Part shown: positions 24,803 to 33,214 of the stretch, piece after piece
Layout: every line of letters starts with the position of its first letter
Numbering within the stretch: position 1 is the stretch's first letter
Source: Bacteroidota bacterium
GTDB taxonomy: Bacteria; Bacteroidota; Bacteroidia; SXHM01
NCBI GenBank assembly: GCA_947478465.1
Contig: CANJWH010000021.1
Span: 1 to 45,158 of the forward strand
Direction: 5' to 3'
Length of the DNA stretch: 45,158 nucleotides
Position numbers and translations under genes: made by a program
The notes under the pieces: model-generated
Databases searched by the model: none
The model's input: only the letters and a program-made list of their open reading frames with translations
What the model was told of the DNA's origin: nothing

Positions 24803-26606
24803 CAGTTTAAATGAGTGCATCAACGACCTTGAAAAGCACAAACATCTTGTTCGTATAAAAGAAGAGGTTGACCCAAACCTTGAAATGGCTGCTATTCATC
24901 TTCGCGTTTTTGAAACAGGCGGTCCTGCTGTTTATTTTGAGAATATAAAAGGATGCAAATTTCCGGCAGTTTCAAATCTGTTTGGCACATCAGAACGTAG
25001 TCGTTTTATTTTTCGTGACACGTTAGAAACGGTTAAGAAATTAGTAGCGCTGAAAGCCGACCCGACTGCGTTATTAAAAAATCCATTTCATTATGCAGAG
25101 CTTCCATTAGCAGCCTTCAATGCACTTCCAAGAAGAAAATATCGTATTCCACATCTTACTTCGACCATCTCAGAATTACCACAAATCAAATGTTGGGAAA
25201 ACGATGGTGGAGCTTTTATAACATTGCCTCAGGTTTTTACCGAAGATATTGACAAGCCGGGTGTGATGAACGGAAATCTGGGTATGTATCGCATACAACT
25301 GAGCGGAAACGATTATGTACAGGATAAAGAAATTGGTTTGCATTATCAGTTGCATCGTGGCATTGGTGTGCATCAGACTAAAGCCAATGCAAAAGGACAA
25401 CCGCTGAAAGTGAGCATTTTTGTTGGCGGGCCTCCCTCCCACTCTTTTGCAGCGGTGATGCCGCTTCCCGAAGGTTTGAGCGAACTTAGTTTTGCAGGAG
25501 TTTTGGGTGCGAGACGTTTTCGTTACACATTGGTTGATGGCTATGTTATTTCCAACGATGCTGATTTTGTAATTACCGGAGAAGTTTATCCGAACGAGAA
25601 TAAACCTGAAGGTCCGTTTGGTGACCATTTGGGTTATTACAGTTTAAAGCACAACTTTCCAGTAATGCGTGTCCACAAAGTTTATCACCGTAAAGATGCA
25701 ATCTGGCCTTTTACCGTTGTTGGTCGCCCGCCACAGGAAGACACTGCTTTCGGAAATATGATTCATGAAATAGCAGGTGCAATGATTCCTGCTTCCATTC
25801 CGGGTTTGCATGATGTTAATGCCGTGGATGCAAGCGGAGTTCATCCACTTTTGCTGGCATTAGGAAGCGAACGTTACACTCCATATTTGAAAGAACGCAA
25901 GCCGCAGGAAATTCTCACGATTGCAAATCATATTCTTGGTTTTAACCAAATGTCTTTGGCTAAATATTTAATTATTGCTGCAAAAAATGACAACCAAAAT
26001 TTAGATACACATGATATTCCTGGGTTCTTTAAACATATTTTAGAGCGTGTTGATTGGACTCGCGATTTACACTTCCATACCCGCACTACTATTGATACAC
26101 TTGATTACAGCGGAACAGATATTAACAGCGGAAGCAAAGTAGTTATTGCAGCCGCAGGAGAAAAAAAACGCGAATTGGGAACTTCACTTCCATCTGATTT
26201 TTCATTGCCTGAAGGTTTTTCAAATCCAAAGATTGCAATGCCGGGAGTTCTTATTTTGGAAGTTGGGAACTGGAAATTGGAAGTTGGAAAATTGGAAGAA
26301 TATCTAATTTCTAACAGCCAACTTCGAACAGCTTTCCCCCTCATCGTTCTTGTCGATAACAGCGATTTTACAGCAAAAACATTAAACAACTTCCTTTGGG
26401 TAACATTTACGCGCAGCAATCCATCGCACGACATTTACGGAGTTGATTCATTTACAATACACAAGCATTGGGGCTGTAACGGTTCACTGATTATTGATGC
26501 ACGGATTAAACCACATCATGCGCCTGTGCTTGAGAAAAATCAGGAAACAGAAAAACGCGTTGATGCTTTAGGGGCGAAAGGGAAATCGTTGCACGGGATT
26601 ATTTAA
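24792..26606 (+). CDS. UbiD family decarboxylase (menaquinone-type)
   Basis: A prenylated-FMN-dependent decarboxylase of about 604 residues. Phrases include GGPAVYFENIKGCKFPAVSNLFG, GIGVHQTKANAKGQPLKVSIFVGGPPSH, the catalytic-region EVYPNENKPEGPFGDHLGYY and FTRSNPSHDIYGVDSF. The family decarboxylates aromatic or unsaturated acids in quinone synthesis; menaquinone is the likely product here because the phylum uses it. I start at the second ATG (MGYSSL), which matches family N-termini; an upstream ATG is at 24783. Near residues 488-511 there is an in-frame low-complexity stretch (LEVGNWKLEVGKLEE) absent from the usual family pattern. The stop overlaps the convergent phnA stop by 4 bases. Confidence 0.9.
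   Translation: MGYSSLNECINDLEKHKHLVRIKEEVDPNLEMAAIHLRVFETGGPAVYFENIKGCKFPAVSNLFGTSERSRFIFRDTLETVKKLVALKADPTALLKNPFHYAELPLAAFNALPRRKYRIPHLTSTISELPQIKCWENDGGAFITLPQVFTEDIDKPGVMNGNLGMYRIQLSGNDYVQDKEIGLHYQLHRGIGVHQTKANAKGQPLKVSIFVGGPPSHSFAAVMPLPEGLSELSFAGVLGARRFRYTLVDGYVISNDADFVITGEVYPNENKPEGPFGDHLGYYSLKHNFPVMRVHKVYHRKDAIWPFTVVGRPPQEDTAFGNMIHEIAGAMIPASIPGLHDVNAVDASGVHPLLLALGSERYTPYLKERKPQEILTIANHILGFNQMSLAKYLIIAAKNDNQNLDTHDIPGFFKHILERVDWTRDLHFHTRTTIDTLDYSGTDINSGSKVVIAAAGEKKRELGTSLPSDFSLPEGFSNPKIAMPGVLILEVGNWKLEVGKLEEYLISNSQLRTAFPLIVLVDNSDFTAKTLNNFLWVTFTRSNPSHDIYGVDSFTIHKHWGCNGSLIIDARIKPHHAPVLEKNQETEKRVDALGAKGKSLHGII
26256..26298. repeat. Degenerate TTGGAAGTTGG tandem repeat inside the UbiD gene
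   Basis: About four imperfect copies of (A)TTGGAA(G/A)TTGG(A/G)A are read in frame as LEVGNWKLEVGKLEE. Similar GGAAGTTGGAA tracts are, to my recollection, common intergenic low-complexity sequence in Bacteroidota. Confidence 0.6.
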
Positions 26607-27184
26607 CCCGCTTTCTTAACGTATTTGGTCAAAATTACAATTGTCTGACCGTTTACTCTTCCTTCTATCTGCTCTGCATTGTTCCAAACCAGATTAATAT
26701 TGCGAACTGAAGTTCCTCGCTTGGCTGCAAATTGAGAACCTTTTATATCCAAATCTTTGATGATAACAACAGTATCACCGTTTTGTAACACTGAACCATT
26801 GCTGTCAATGTGTTTTATTTTATCATCATTTGCAGATGTATCATCCTGCCCGCTCTGAGCCCATTTCAGAGTTTCTTCATCAAGATACATTGTGTCCAGT
26901 AAATCTTGCGTCCATCCTTGTGAGCGGAGACGATTAAGCATTCGCCATGACATTACCTGCACCGCAGGCTCAGTGCTCCACATACTCTCGTTGATGCAGC
27001 GCCAATGATTTGCATCTTCTGTTCCGGGGTTATTAATTTGTGATAAACAAGTTTCGCAAATCAGGATACTTTTATCTGCACTTCCATCTGAAGGGGAAAC
27101 TGCAAAAACAGATAAGCCGTTTGTATTTCCACACAATTCACATCCTGATCCGCTGCGTTCTTTCAATTCACTTTCTATGCTCAT
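26603..27184 (-). CDS. phnA: PhnA-domain protein with N-terminal zinc ribbon
   Basis: A 193-residue protein. The N-terminal zinc-binding part has CELCGNTNGLSVF and ICETCLSQI. A linker holds GTEDANHWRCINESMWSTEP, and the PhnA C-terminal domain (VLQNGDTVVIIKDLDIKGSQF onward, ending TIVILTKYVKKAG) is complete. Despite the historical name linked to phosphonate uptake, the role of this widespread protein is not settled. The neighbours give no phosphonate context. Confidence 0.9.
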   Translation of the reverse strand: MSIESELKERSGSGCELCGNTNGLSVFAVSPSDGSADKSILICETCLSQINNPGTEDANHWRCINESMWSTEPAVQVMSWRMLNRLRSQGWTQDLLDTMYLDEETLKWAQSGQDDTSANDDKIKHIDSNGSVLQNGDTVVIIKDLDIKGSQFAAKRGTSVRNINLVWNNAEQIEGRVNGQTIVILTKYVKKAG

Positions 27185-27195
27185 TTTTTCTATTA

Positions 27196-28236
27196 CTAAA
27201 AACTTATTTCACTCAACTCAACCGTTTTTTCTATTCTCTGATTGTCTTTCACATCCCATATTTCCATTTTCACTTTTGGACTTACAGCATTCCAATCAAT
27301 AGTGATTAACCCAAAATGATTTTCCATAATAGGTCCTTCTATCCTGTTATTATTTGGACAGGCAAATTTCCAGGTTGATGATAAACCGCTGGATGTAACA
27401 TCGTAAATCGGATACAAATCAGGTTCGGTAAGTTTTGATATTTCTGCATAATGAACATCACCTGTAATAAATATAACACCATTCGCACGTGTTTTTTTAA
27501 TCAGATTAAGAAAACGCTTTTGTTCATGCGGCATATTTGCCCAAGCCTCATAACCATTGAATTCAATACCAAACTGAGTTCCGGAACCAATGATGCGAAT
27601 GTCAGCAGGTTTGCTTAATTCACCTTCCAGCCATTTCCATTGTTCTTCGCCAAGAAAAGTTTTGGTTGTGTCGGTATGCGGAGCATAATCAAGATTATAG
27701 AAATAACGTTTATCGCGACTGAATTGTCCGGTGTATGGCTTTAAATCATCACGAAAGGTGCGGTTGTCAACAAGAATCACTTGCAGCTTTTTACCATTCG
27801 TTTCATACATGTAGGAAGTATAAATTCCTTCATGTTTGCGCCTTTCTGAATCTTTAGGCTCGTTAAAAAAATCGAGGAAGATTTCTTTTGACTCGGCTTT
27901 GAACGGATAATGGCGTCCCGCATCATTTTTGCCGTAATCATGATCATCCCATGTTGCGATTATTGGCACATTTTTTTTCAGATTTTGAAAGGTTGGTTTT
28001 GCTGCAAGAGTTGCGTAATCTTCTTTCAGATCCTCCATATTTCTGGTATCGCCATAAAGATTATCGCCAAGAAAAATGAATAAGTCCGGTTTATGTTTTA
28101 CCACCACATCAAATATTGGCAATGGGCTATCCTGACTGCCACATGAACCGAAAGCAATTTTAGAAATATTGGTTTGCGAAAAACCTAAAACTGAAAAACT
28201 GAGCGCTGTAACAAGACCTAAGAACTTGCCAATCAT
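27196..28236 (-). CDS. Exported PhoD-like alkaline phosphatase D family protein
   Basis: A 346-residue metallophosphoesterase with a signal peptide ending LGFSQ. The metal-site motifs are FGSCGSQDSPLPIF, FIFLGDNLYGDTRN, ATWDDHDYGKNDAG and VIFITGDVHYAEIS, in the order of the PhoD family, which uses Ca2+/Fe3+ and hydrolyses phosphomono- and diesters outside the cytoplasm. No sorting domain is present, so it is probably periplasmic, unlike the second PhoD-type protein at 42407. Confidence 0.9.
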   Translation of the reverse strand: MIGKFLGLVTALSFSVLGFSQTNISKIAFGSCGSQDSPLPIFDVVVKHKPDLFIFLGDNLYGDTRNMEDLKEDYATLAAKPTFQNLKKNVPIIATWDDHDYGKNDAGRHYPFKAESKEIFLDFFNEPKDSERRKHEGIYTSYMYETNGKKLQVILVDNRTFRDDLKPYTGQFSRDKRYFYNLDYAPHTDTTKTFLGEEQWKWLEGELSKPADIRIIGSGTQFGIEFNGYEAWANMPHEQKRFLNLIKKTRANGVIFITGDVHYAEISKLTEPDLYPIYDVTSSGLSSTWKFACPNNNRIEGPIMENHFGLITIDWNAVSPKVKMEIWDVKDNQRIEKTVELSEISF

Positions 28237-28244
28237 AGTTGAAC

Positions 28245-28697
28245 TTACTTTGTTTTTTTAACCTTAACGGCATTCATTCCTTTTATGCCGCGCTCCAGTT
28301 CAAAACTCACATGATCATCCGCAACTATCTCTTCGGTTACCCCTGAAATATGTACAAAAAACTTCTCTCCGGTGCCGATCTCATTAATAAATCCGTAGCC
28401 TTTGCTTGCGTCAAAGAAAGCAACTTTGCCTTGACGTTCAGCAGAAACTTCATCGCCTTCTTGTTTGCGGGGAATGCCAATTTCAATGGTAGAAGCATCC
28501 ACCTTTTGCTTGCGGGTTGGATCCGGAGGAGTATCAGTTATTCTTCCGTATTCATCAACATAAGCAATCATGCTTTCAAAGCCACCACTGCCAGCGTTTG
28601 CTTTGCGTTCTTCTTTCTTCTGTTCTTTCTCCTGACGCTTTTTCAAACGTTTGGTTTCTTTTTCTTTTTTAGCGTAGGTAGCTTGTGATTTTGCCAT
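28245..28697 (-). CDS. Cold-shock domain protein with charged N-terminal extension
   Basis: A 150-residue protein. Residues 1-35 are a Lys/Glu/Arg-rich coil (YAKKEKETKRLKKRQEKEQK) and a linker follows. A cold-shock domain occupies about 85-150, with RNP1 KGYGFIN, RNP2-like KFFVHIS and an ending VSFELERGIKGMNAVKV. It binds single-stranded RNA or DNA (family). The extension is typical of a Bacteroidota CSD subfamily and may add nonspecific RNA binding. Confidence 0.92.
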   Translation of the reverse strand: MAKSQATYAKKEKETKRLKKRQEKEQKKEERKANAGSGGFESMIAYVDEYGRITDTPPDPTRKQKVDASTIEIGIPRKQEGDEVSAERQGKVAFFDASKGYGFINEIGTGEKFFVHISGVTEEIVADDHVSFELERGIKGMNAVKVKKTK

Positions 28698-28721
28698 TGA
28701 TTGTTATTGATTGTTTATTAA

Positions 28722-29861
28722 TTAGTTCTTTACCATTTTAAGTACTTCACCCACCATTAAATGAAAATCAGGTGAATGATTATCATCTTCTGGCGGAATA
28801 CGTTCATGCCCCAATCTTACAATTACAGTATTATATTCGGGGATGCTGATAATGTATTGACCTAAAATTCCTCGTTGATAAAATACTTTTGTGCCATGGG
28901 ATTCATCCAGCCAAAAGGAGTAACCGTAAAAAGGAACCAAAGCACCTTTTGTTGCCAATTGTACAAAGGCAGTATCAAGAATTTGTGTTCCGTTCCAGTT
29001 ACCCTGATGCAGCATCATTTTTCCGAAGCGGGCAAAATCGCGTGCGTTAGAATTAAAGCAGCAATATGCAAGGTCGGTACCAACTTCATCGGTATGCCAT
29101 TTTGCGGCATTCTTTGCTTGCATCGGTTTCCACAACCATTCAGATGCCAGTTCAGCTAATGTTTTTCCGGTTGCCTGCATTACGCAAAGTCCGAGTAATT
29201 GTGTAGAACCGCTTTGATAATTGTATTTTTTTCCGGGTTCATCAACAATAGGAAGTGATAGCATAAGCCCTTTTACATCATCACCGTAATAGGCTTTTGC
29301 AGTAACGCTGAAAGGGTCTTTATATTTTTCGTCCCACTCTAAACCCGAGCTCATGGTACTGAGGTTCCACAGTTCCAGTTCATCTGCATGTGCTCCTTTA
29401 ATTTCGGGGAAAATAGTTTTTACTTTTTGGCTCCAACCTTGCAGCATTCCTTTTTGAATGGCAATTTGTGCCAACATAGTGGTAATACTTTTTGCCATTG
29501 AAAATGAATTTGTCTGAGAGTTGGCTGAATAATCATCCCAATAATTTTCAGTAAGAATACTGTCGTTTTTAATAACTACAAAAGCAACAGTCTGAATTTG
29601 TTCAAGTGTAGATTTAAGTTCAGGACTTAAAGGTGCTTTGTTATAATTAAGATGTAAATCCCATTCTTTGGGTTGCTCAGCAACTTCAACAATATGGGTA
29701 TCAAAAAACTTTGCATCATCAATAGTAGCTGAGTTGTTGCCATGCAGGTAACTTGCCCACAAACCTTTTACAAGGTAGCCATTGCCGCTAAATTTTGCTA
29801 TTGCAACCAGCAGTACAAAAAACAATACAATACCTGCAAGTATTTTAAAAAGCCTTTTCAT
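28722..29861 (-). CDS. Serine hydrolase of the beta-lactamase / 6-aminohexanoate-dimer hydrolase type
   Basis: A 379-residue membrane-anchored or exported protein: the hydrophobic segment at residues 5-25 (ILAGIVLFFVLLVAIAKF) has no clear cleavage site. The active-site SxxK is SMAKS within NSFSMAKSITTM, the second motif YQS lies in KYNYQSGSTQLLG, and the third region is FYQRGILGQYI. These features fit class C-like serine hydrolases such as NylB and esterase EstB. The substrate is unknown; peptide or ester hydrolysis is more likely than antibiotic resistance. Confidence 0.85.
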   Translation of the reverse strand: MKRLFKILAGIVLFFVLLVAIAKFSGNGYLVKGLWASYLHGNNSATIDDAKFFDTHIVEVAEQPKEWDLHLNYNKAPLSPELKSTLEQIQTVAFVVIKNDSILTENYWDDYSANSQTNSFSMAKSITTMLAQIAIQKGMLQGWSQKVKTIFPEIKGAHADELELWNLSTMSSGLEWDEKYKDPFSVTAKAYYGDDVKGLMLSLPIVDEPGKKYNYQSGSTQLLGLCVMQATGKTLAELASEWLWKPMQAKNAAKWHTDEVGTDLAYCCFNSNARDFARFGKMMLHQGNWNGTQILDTAFVQLATKGALVPFYGYSFWLDESHGTKVFYQRGILGQYIISIPEYNTVIVRLGHERIPPEDDNHSPDFHLMVGEVLKMVKN

Positions 29862-30014
29862 TCGGGGTGATTTATTTTGAGAAGAGGCGAAGGTAGGTAA
29901 AATAAGTTGGTGTTTTATGTCTTCTTTGCTTTTGTTTGAAGAGCAATTTCTTTTACCCTAAACTTTACAATGTTTGCAATTATGGTAAATTATATATGGC
30001 TAAAAATGGGGAAA

Positions 30015-31742
30015 TTATTCCTTTATGAATTTCATTTGCTGAAATTCATTATCCGCCATGATTTGAAAAAAGTAAATGCCACTGGTTAGCGAAGCAACAT
30101 CAATTCTTGCAGTATTAATATTGTTAATCTTTGAAGATAAAACTATTTCGCCAAGCAAATTAATAATAGATAGTTCTGCCGAAGAAATCTGATTTTCAAA
30201 TTTTATTGAAATGAAATTTTGAGCAGGATTAGGATAAATAATAAACTTGGTTTTTTCTATGGGTAGAACTCCTGCTGAAGTGGTATCAATTACTGTAAAA
30301 CTACCCATCATTCCATCATCTTCGTGGTGCAATAAATGACAGTGATACATGTAGGGAGTCATAGCGTCTGCAAAATCTTCAAACTTTGTTATAAACTCAA
30401 TATATTGCATGGGCATAACCAACACAACATCTTTTTTACCCTGTTCATAATCAGGAACCGAACCTCCATTAATATTCAACAGATAAAAGTGCATATCGTG
30501 AATATGAAACGGATGTGCAATGCCTGTATTATTGGTTATCTTCCACTTTTCGGTGGTATTGAGGTAGGTAGAAAAATTGATTGTGTTCATATCAAAATGA
30601 ACTCCGTTGATGTTAAAAGGACCTGCTACTTGTCCCAATGGACTCATCATTGTATCCGGCCTCAGAATGAAGTTTCTTGAAACCGAATATTCAGTCCATG
30701 GTGTATTGGTTATAAGTGAACCCGGCATAGTTGTAACCGGATTAACTGTTGGTGCAACAACATTAAGTTGTAACACCCCGAAATCAGCACCATTCAAAGG
30801 GTTTAAGTTATAATTGGGAATGGTTCCACCCATCATTCCGGTCACTGTTGCTGCACCATAAATTCCGTTGGGCATCTCAGAACTAAAACTGAAAAGGTTA
30901 ATGGTTTGCCCTGTCATGCCTTGCAGGTCAAGTAGTATTTCGGCACGCTCACCAGGGCTTAATCTGATTCGTGTTAGTGCTACTGCATTGTTTAAAAGAC
31001 CGGCATCACCTGCAATCATTTTAAATGATTTATTATCAGTAAAACCAAAATTATAGCTGCGTGATGATGAGCCATTGAGCAATCGCAGACGTATAACTTG
31101 TGCCGGGGCATTTAAGTATGGATGCATTGTTCCATTTACACAAACAGCCGTGTCCATTTCGGTTGAAATTGCAATCTGATTTAAAATGTCAAATGCTTTG
31201 GTTTGAACAACAACCGGAAAATCATCAACGCCATAGGTTCGTGGCAGCGTTAGTTCTGCTTCAGCACTATCCTTTACAATCAACATTCCTGCAATGCCTT
31301 TTGAAACATGGCGGTCGGTTTTATTATCGCCATGCGGATGATACCAGAATGTTCCTGCCGAATTCAGAATTTGAAAATTCGGGCTCCAGGTTGTGCCCTG
31401 TTCTATAATCTGATGCGGACCTCCGTCATCCATTGCAGGAACGTGCAAACCGTGCCAGTGGATAGTAGTTGAATTACCCGAACCGGTTAAACTATTGGTA
31501 ACGTTCATTGTTACCCAATCTCCTTTATTTACAATTAAGGTAGGGCCCAGTAATGCACCGTTTATTCCGTAAGTAGGCGTATTAATACCCGGATAAAACT
31601 GGGTTGTTCCATTCTGAATATTCAAGTCAAATGATGTGCCCGATAATGTTGGCGGAATAAATAACGGATTTTGCGCAACAGAAAAATCAACAGTGAAAAA
31701 TAATAATACTGCTGAAAAAACTATTTGCCGGACTGCATTCAT
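30015..31742 (-). CDS. Multicopper oxidase with T9SS sorting domain
   Basis: A 575-residue secreted cupredoxin protein. The copper-binding motifs are TTIHWHGLHVPAMDDGG and FWYHPHGDNK near the N-terminus, then HPFHIHDMHFYLL and YMYHCHLLHHEDDGMMGSF, providing type 1, 2 and 3 copper ligands; the type 1 axial residue is Met. It resembles CueO/bilirubin-oxidase or spore-coat types. A C-terminal type A sorting domain (YPNPAQNFISIKF, GIYFFQI) shows T9SS export. It follows the thioredoxin-fold gene after only 3 bases, so the products may act together in metal or thiol oxidation at the surface. Confidence 0.92.
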   Translation of the reverse strand: MNAVRQIVFSAVLLFFTVDFSVAQNPLFIPPTLSGTSFDLNIQNGTTQFYPGINTPTYGINGALLGPTLIVNKGDWVTMNVTNSLTGSGNSTTIHWHGLHVPAMDDGGPHQIIEQGTTWSPNFQILNSAGTFWYHPHGDNKTDRHVSKGIAGMLIVKDSAEAELTLPRTYGVDDFPVVVQTKAFDILNQIAISTEMDTAVCVNGTMHPYLNAPAQVIRLRLLNGSSSRSYNFGFTDNKSFKMIAGDAGLLNNAVALTRIRLSPGERAEILLDLQGMTGQTINLFSFSSEMPNGIYGAATVTGMMGGTIPNYNLNPLNGADFGVLQLNVVAPTVNPVTTMPGSLITNTPWTEYSVSRNFILRPDTMMSPLGQVAGPFNINGVHFDMNTINFSTYLNTTEKWKITNNTGIAHPFHIHDMHFYLLNINGGSVPDYEQGKKDVVLVMPMQYIEFITKFEDFADAMTPYMYHCHLLHHEDDGMMGSFTVIDTTSAGVLPIEKTKFIIYPNPAQNFISIKFENQISSAELSIINLLGEIVLSSKINNINTARIDVASLTSGIYFFQIMADNEFQQMKFIKE

Positions 31743-31745
31743 TGT

Positions 31746-32531
31746 TTAATGCGAAACGGTAAACTTTTGGGTTGCAGTATTTTCATCTGTTAGAATACGG
31801 GCAATATAATTACCGTTAGGCAAAGCCGTGGTGTTTATTTGCTTTGTAACAACGCCTTTTTGCTTTTCATCTGAAATAAGTGCAACCTGTTTGCCGGTTA
31901 TATCGGTTATATTAATGGTGTAATCTGAAGTTTCAGTTAATGTAAACGTAACGCTTACATTATCGTTTGCCGGATTAGGATATACATTGAAAGAATTTAC
32001 TCCTCCCTGCAAGTCCTGAATACCCGTTGCGGAATTGAACAAGGCAAGAATACTATCTCTCAAAATAGTAGTATCACTTGATGAGAAACTTTGTGTTGAA
32101 AACAATACTCTGTGGTCCATACCGCCCAGCAGAACTACTGTTGGCATACCAAAACCACCGTAATAAGCTACCTGCGCTTCACCACTATCCATTGGAGTAT
32201 ACAGTGTTGATACATTACTGGTAGCAACCCAGTTTGAAGCTACTATGCAGCTACTTGAGTTTTCATAAGGGAAAGCATATCCAATTACTTTTCCAGGAAA
32301 AACAGCATTGATTTTGTTAGCCATTTTTTGAATGCGTTGTGCCGGAGGAGGACAAGCACCGCAGTTAGGCATAAAGAAATGCAGCAAAACTGCTTTGCCT
32401 GCATCCAGATCTGCAAAAAGGTCAACCGGATCGCCATTGCAACTATTGCCGCTGAACTGCATTGCTGTTTGTGCATCTGATAAGCTTATTACAAATAGCA
32501 GTGTTATGGATAAGAGATAAGATTTTGTCAT
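31746..32531 (-). CDS. Secreted thioredoxin-fold protein with T9SS sorting domain
   Basis: A 261-residue protein. It has a signal peptide ending LSDAQ, a thioredoxin/redoxin-like domain (about 20-165) with LLHFFMPNCGACPPPAQRIQ containing a CxxC pair, a cis-Pro-like GGFGMPTVVLLGG, and a type A sorting domain (VYPNPANDNVSVTF, ending QKFTVSH). It is probably a surface disulfide oxidoreductase. It lies between a small exported protein and the multicopper oxidase on the same strand with gaps of 28 and 3 bases. Confidence 0.85.
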   Translation of the reverse strand: MTKSYLLSITLLFVISLSDAQTAMQFSGNSCNGDPVDLFADLDAGKAVLLHFFMPNCGACPPPAQRIQKMANKINAVFPGKVIGYAFPYENSSSCIVASNWVATSNVSTLYTPMDSGEAQVAYYGGFGMPTVVLLGGMDHRVLFSTQSFSSSDTTILRDSILALFNSATGIQDLQGGVNSFNVYPNPANDNVSVTFTLTETSDYTINITDITGKQVALISDEKQKGVVTKQINTTALPNGNYIARILTDENTATQKFTVSH

Positions 32532-32559
32532 TTTTATTATTGATTAATTAATTGTTGTT

Positions 32560-33081
32560 TTATTCTTCTTCGCCATCAAACTCACCCTGCAACTCATTTT
32601 CTTCTAACTTAATATTATGAAAAGTTGCAAATTGCTGCTGCGCTTCCTGAAATTCCTTGTCTACAATAGCTTCGCCATCCTGAACTTTCAAAAGAACGGC
32701 ATTAAGCTTTTCCATGTCAGGTGCAGGCTTATACAGTTCATCAATCATAAGAGGATAGTCGTTACTCATGGTTGATTTATAAAAGACAAACAAATCCATT
32801 GATGCATTGCGCAAATTAAATTCATTGGCAATGGGTTTTATTGATTTTACTGCCGCAATTGCATTATCGCATTCTGCTATAACTTTGTTTAATTGGGCAT
32901 TAACAATGGCTTTGTCTTCGGGCAGGTTATCAAACATGCCAATCAACTTAAGTAACTCGTCACCTATTTTATTCTGATTGGTTACAAAATAATCGTTGTA
33001 TTCAACCGGGTCAGTTATTGTTTGAGCTGAGGCTGCAAAAGCAATAAACAGAAGCAGTAATGTGTGTTTGAATTTATTCAT
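32560..33081 (-). CDS. Exported helical protein of unknown function
   Basis: A 173-residue protein with a signal peptide ending FAASAQ. The mature part is mostly helical: DPVEYNDYFVTNQNKIGDEL, then CDNAIAAVKSIKPIANEF, then a C-terminal acidic tail. The YND...QNKIGDEL opening reminds me of the LIC11966-type surface protein family, but I cannot confirm that. It heads a minus-strand operon with the thioredoxin-fold and multicopper oxidase genes, suggesting a role in the same envelope process. Confidence 0.65.
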   Translation of the reverse strand: MNKFKHTLLLLFIAFAASAQTITDPVEYNDYFVTNQNKIGDELLKLIGMFDNLPEDKAIVNAQLNKVIAECDNAIAAVKSIKPIANEFNLRNASMDLFVFYKSTMSNDYPLMIDELYKPAPDMEKLNAVLLKVQDGEAIVDKEFQEAQQQFATFHNIKLEENELQGEFDGEEE

Positions 33082-33198
33082 AATAATAAGGTTATTTGAG
33101 GCTGTAAAGATAACCTATATTTTAAACACAATTATCGGAATTAATTATCGGAATGTTTGCAGAATAAATACAATTACAGAATGGTTTACTATTTTATA

Positions 33199-33206
33199 TA
33201 CTTTTG
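33199..33206 (+). promoter_or_regulatory. -7 element TACTTTTG for the desaturase gene
   Basis: It matches TAnnTTTG, and only 8 bases separate it from the ATG at 33215, supporting that start over longer upstream reading. Confidence 0.45.
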
Positions 33207-33214
33207 AAAACTAC

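Noticed and set aside
33062..33214. 51-codon N-terminal extension of the desaturase
   Set aside because: It overlaps the divergent gene start and the TACTTTTG promoter and shows no similarity to desaturase N-termini.
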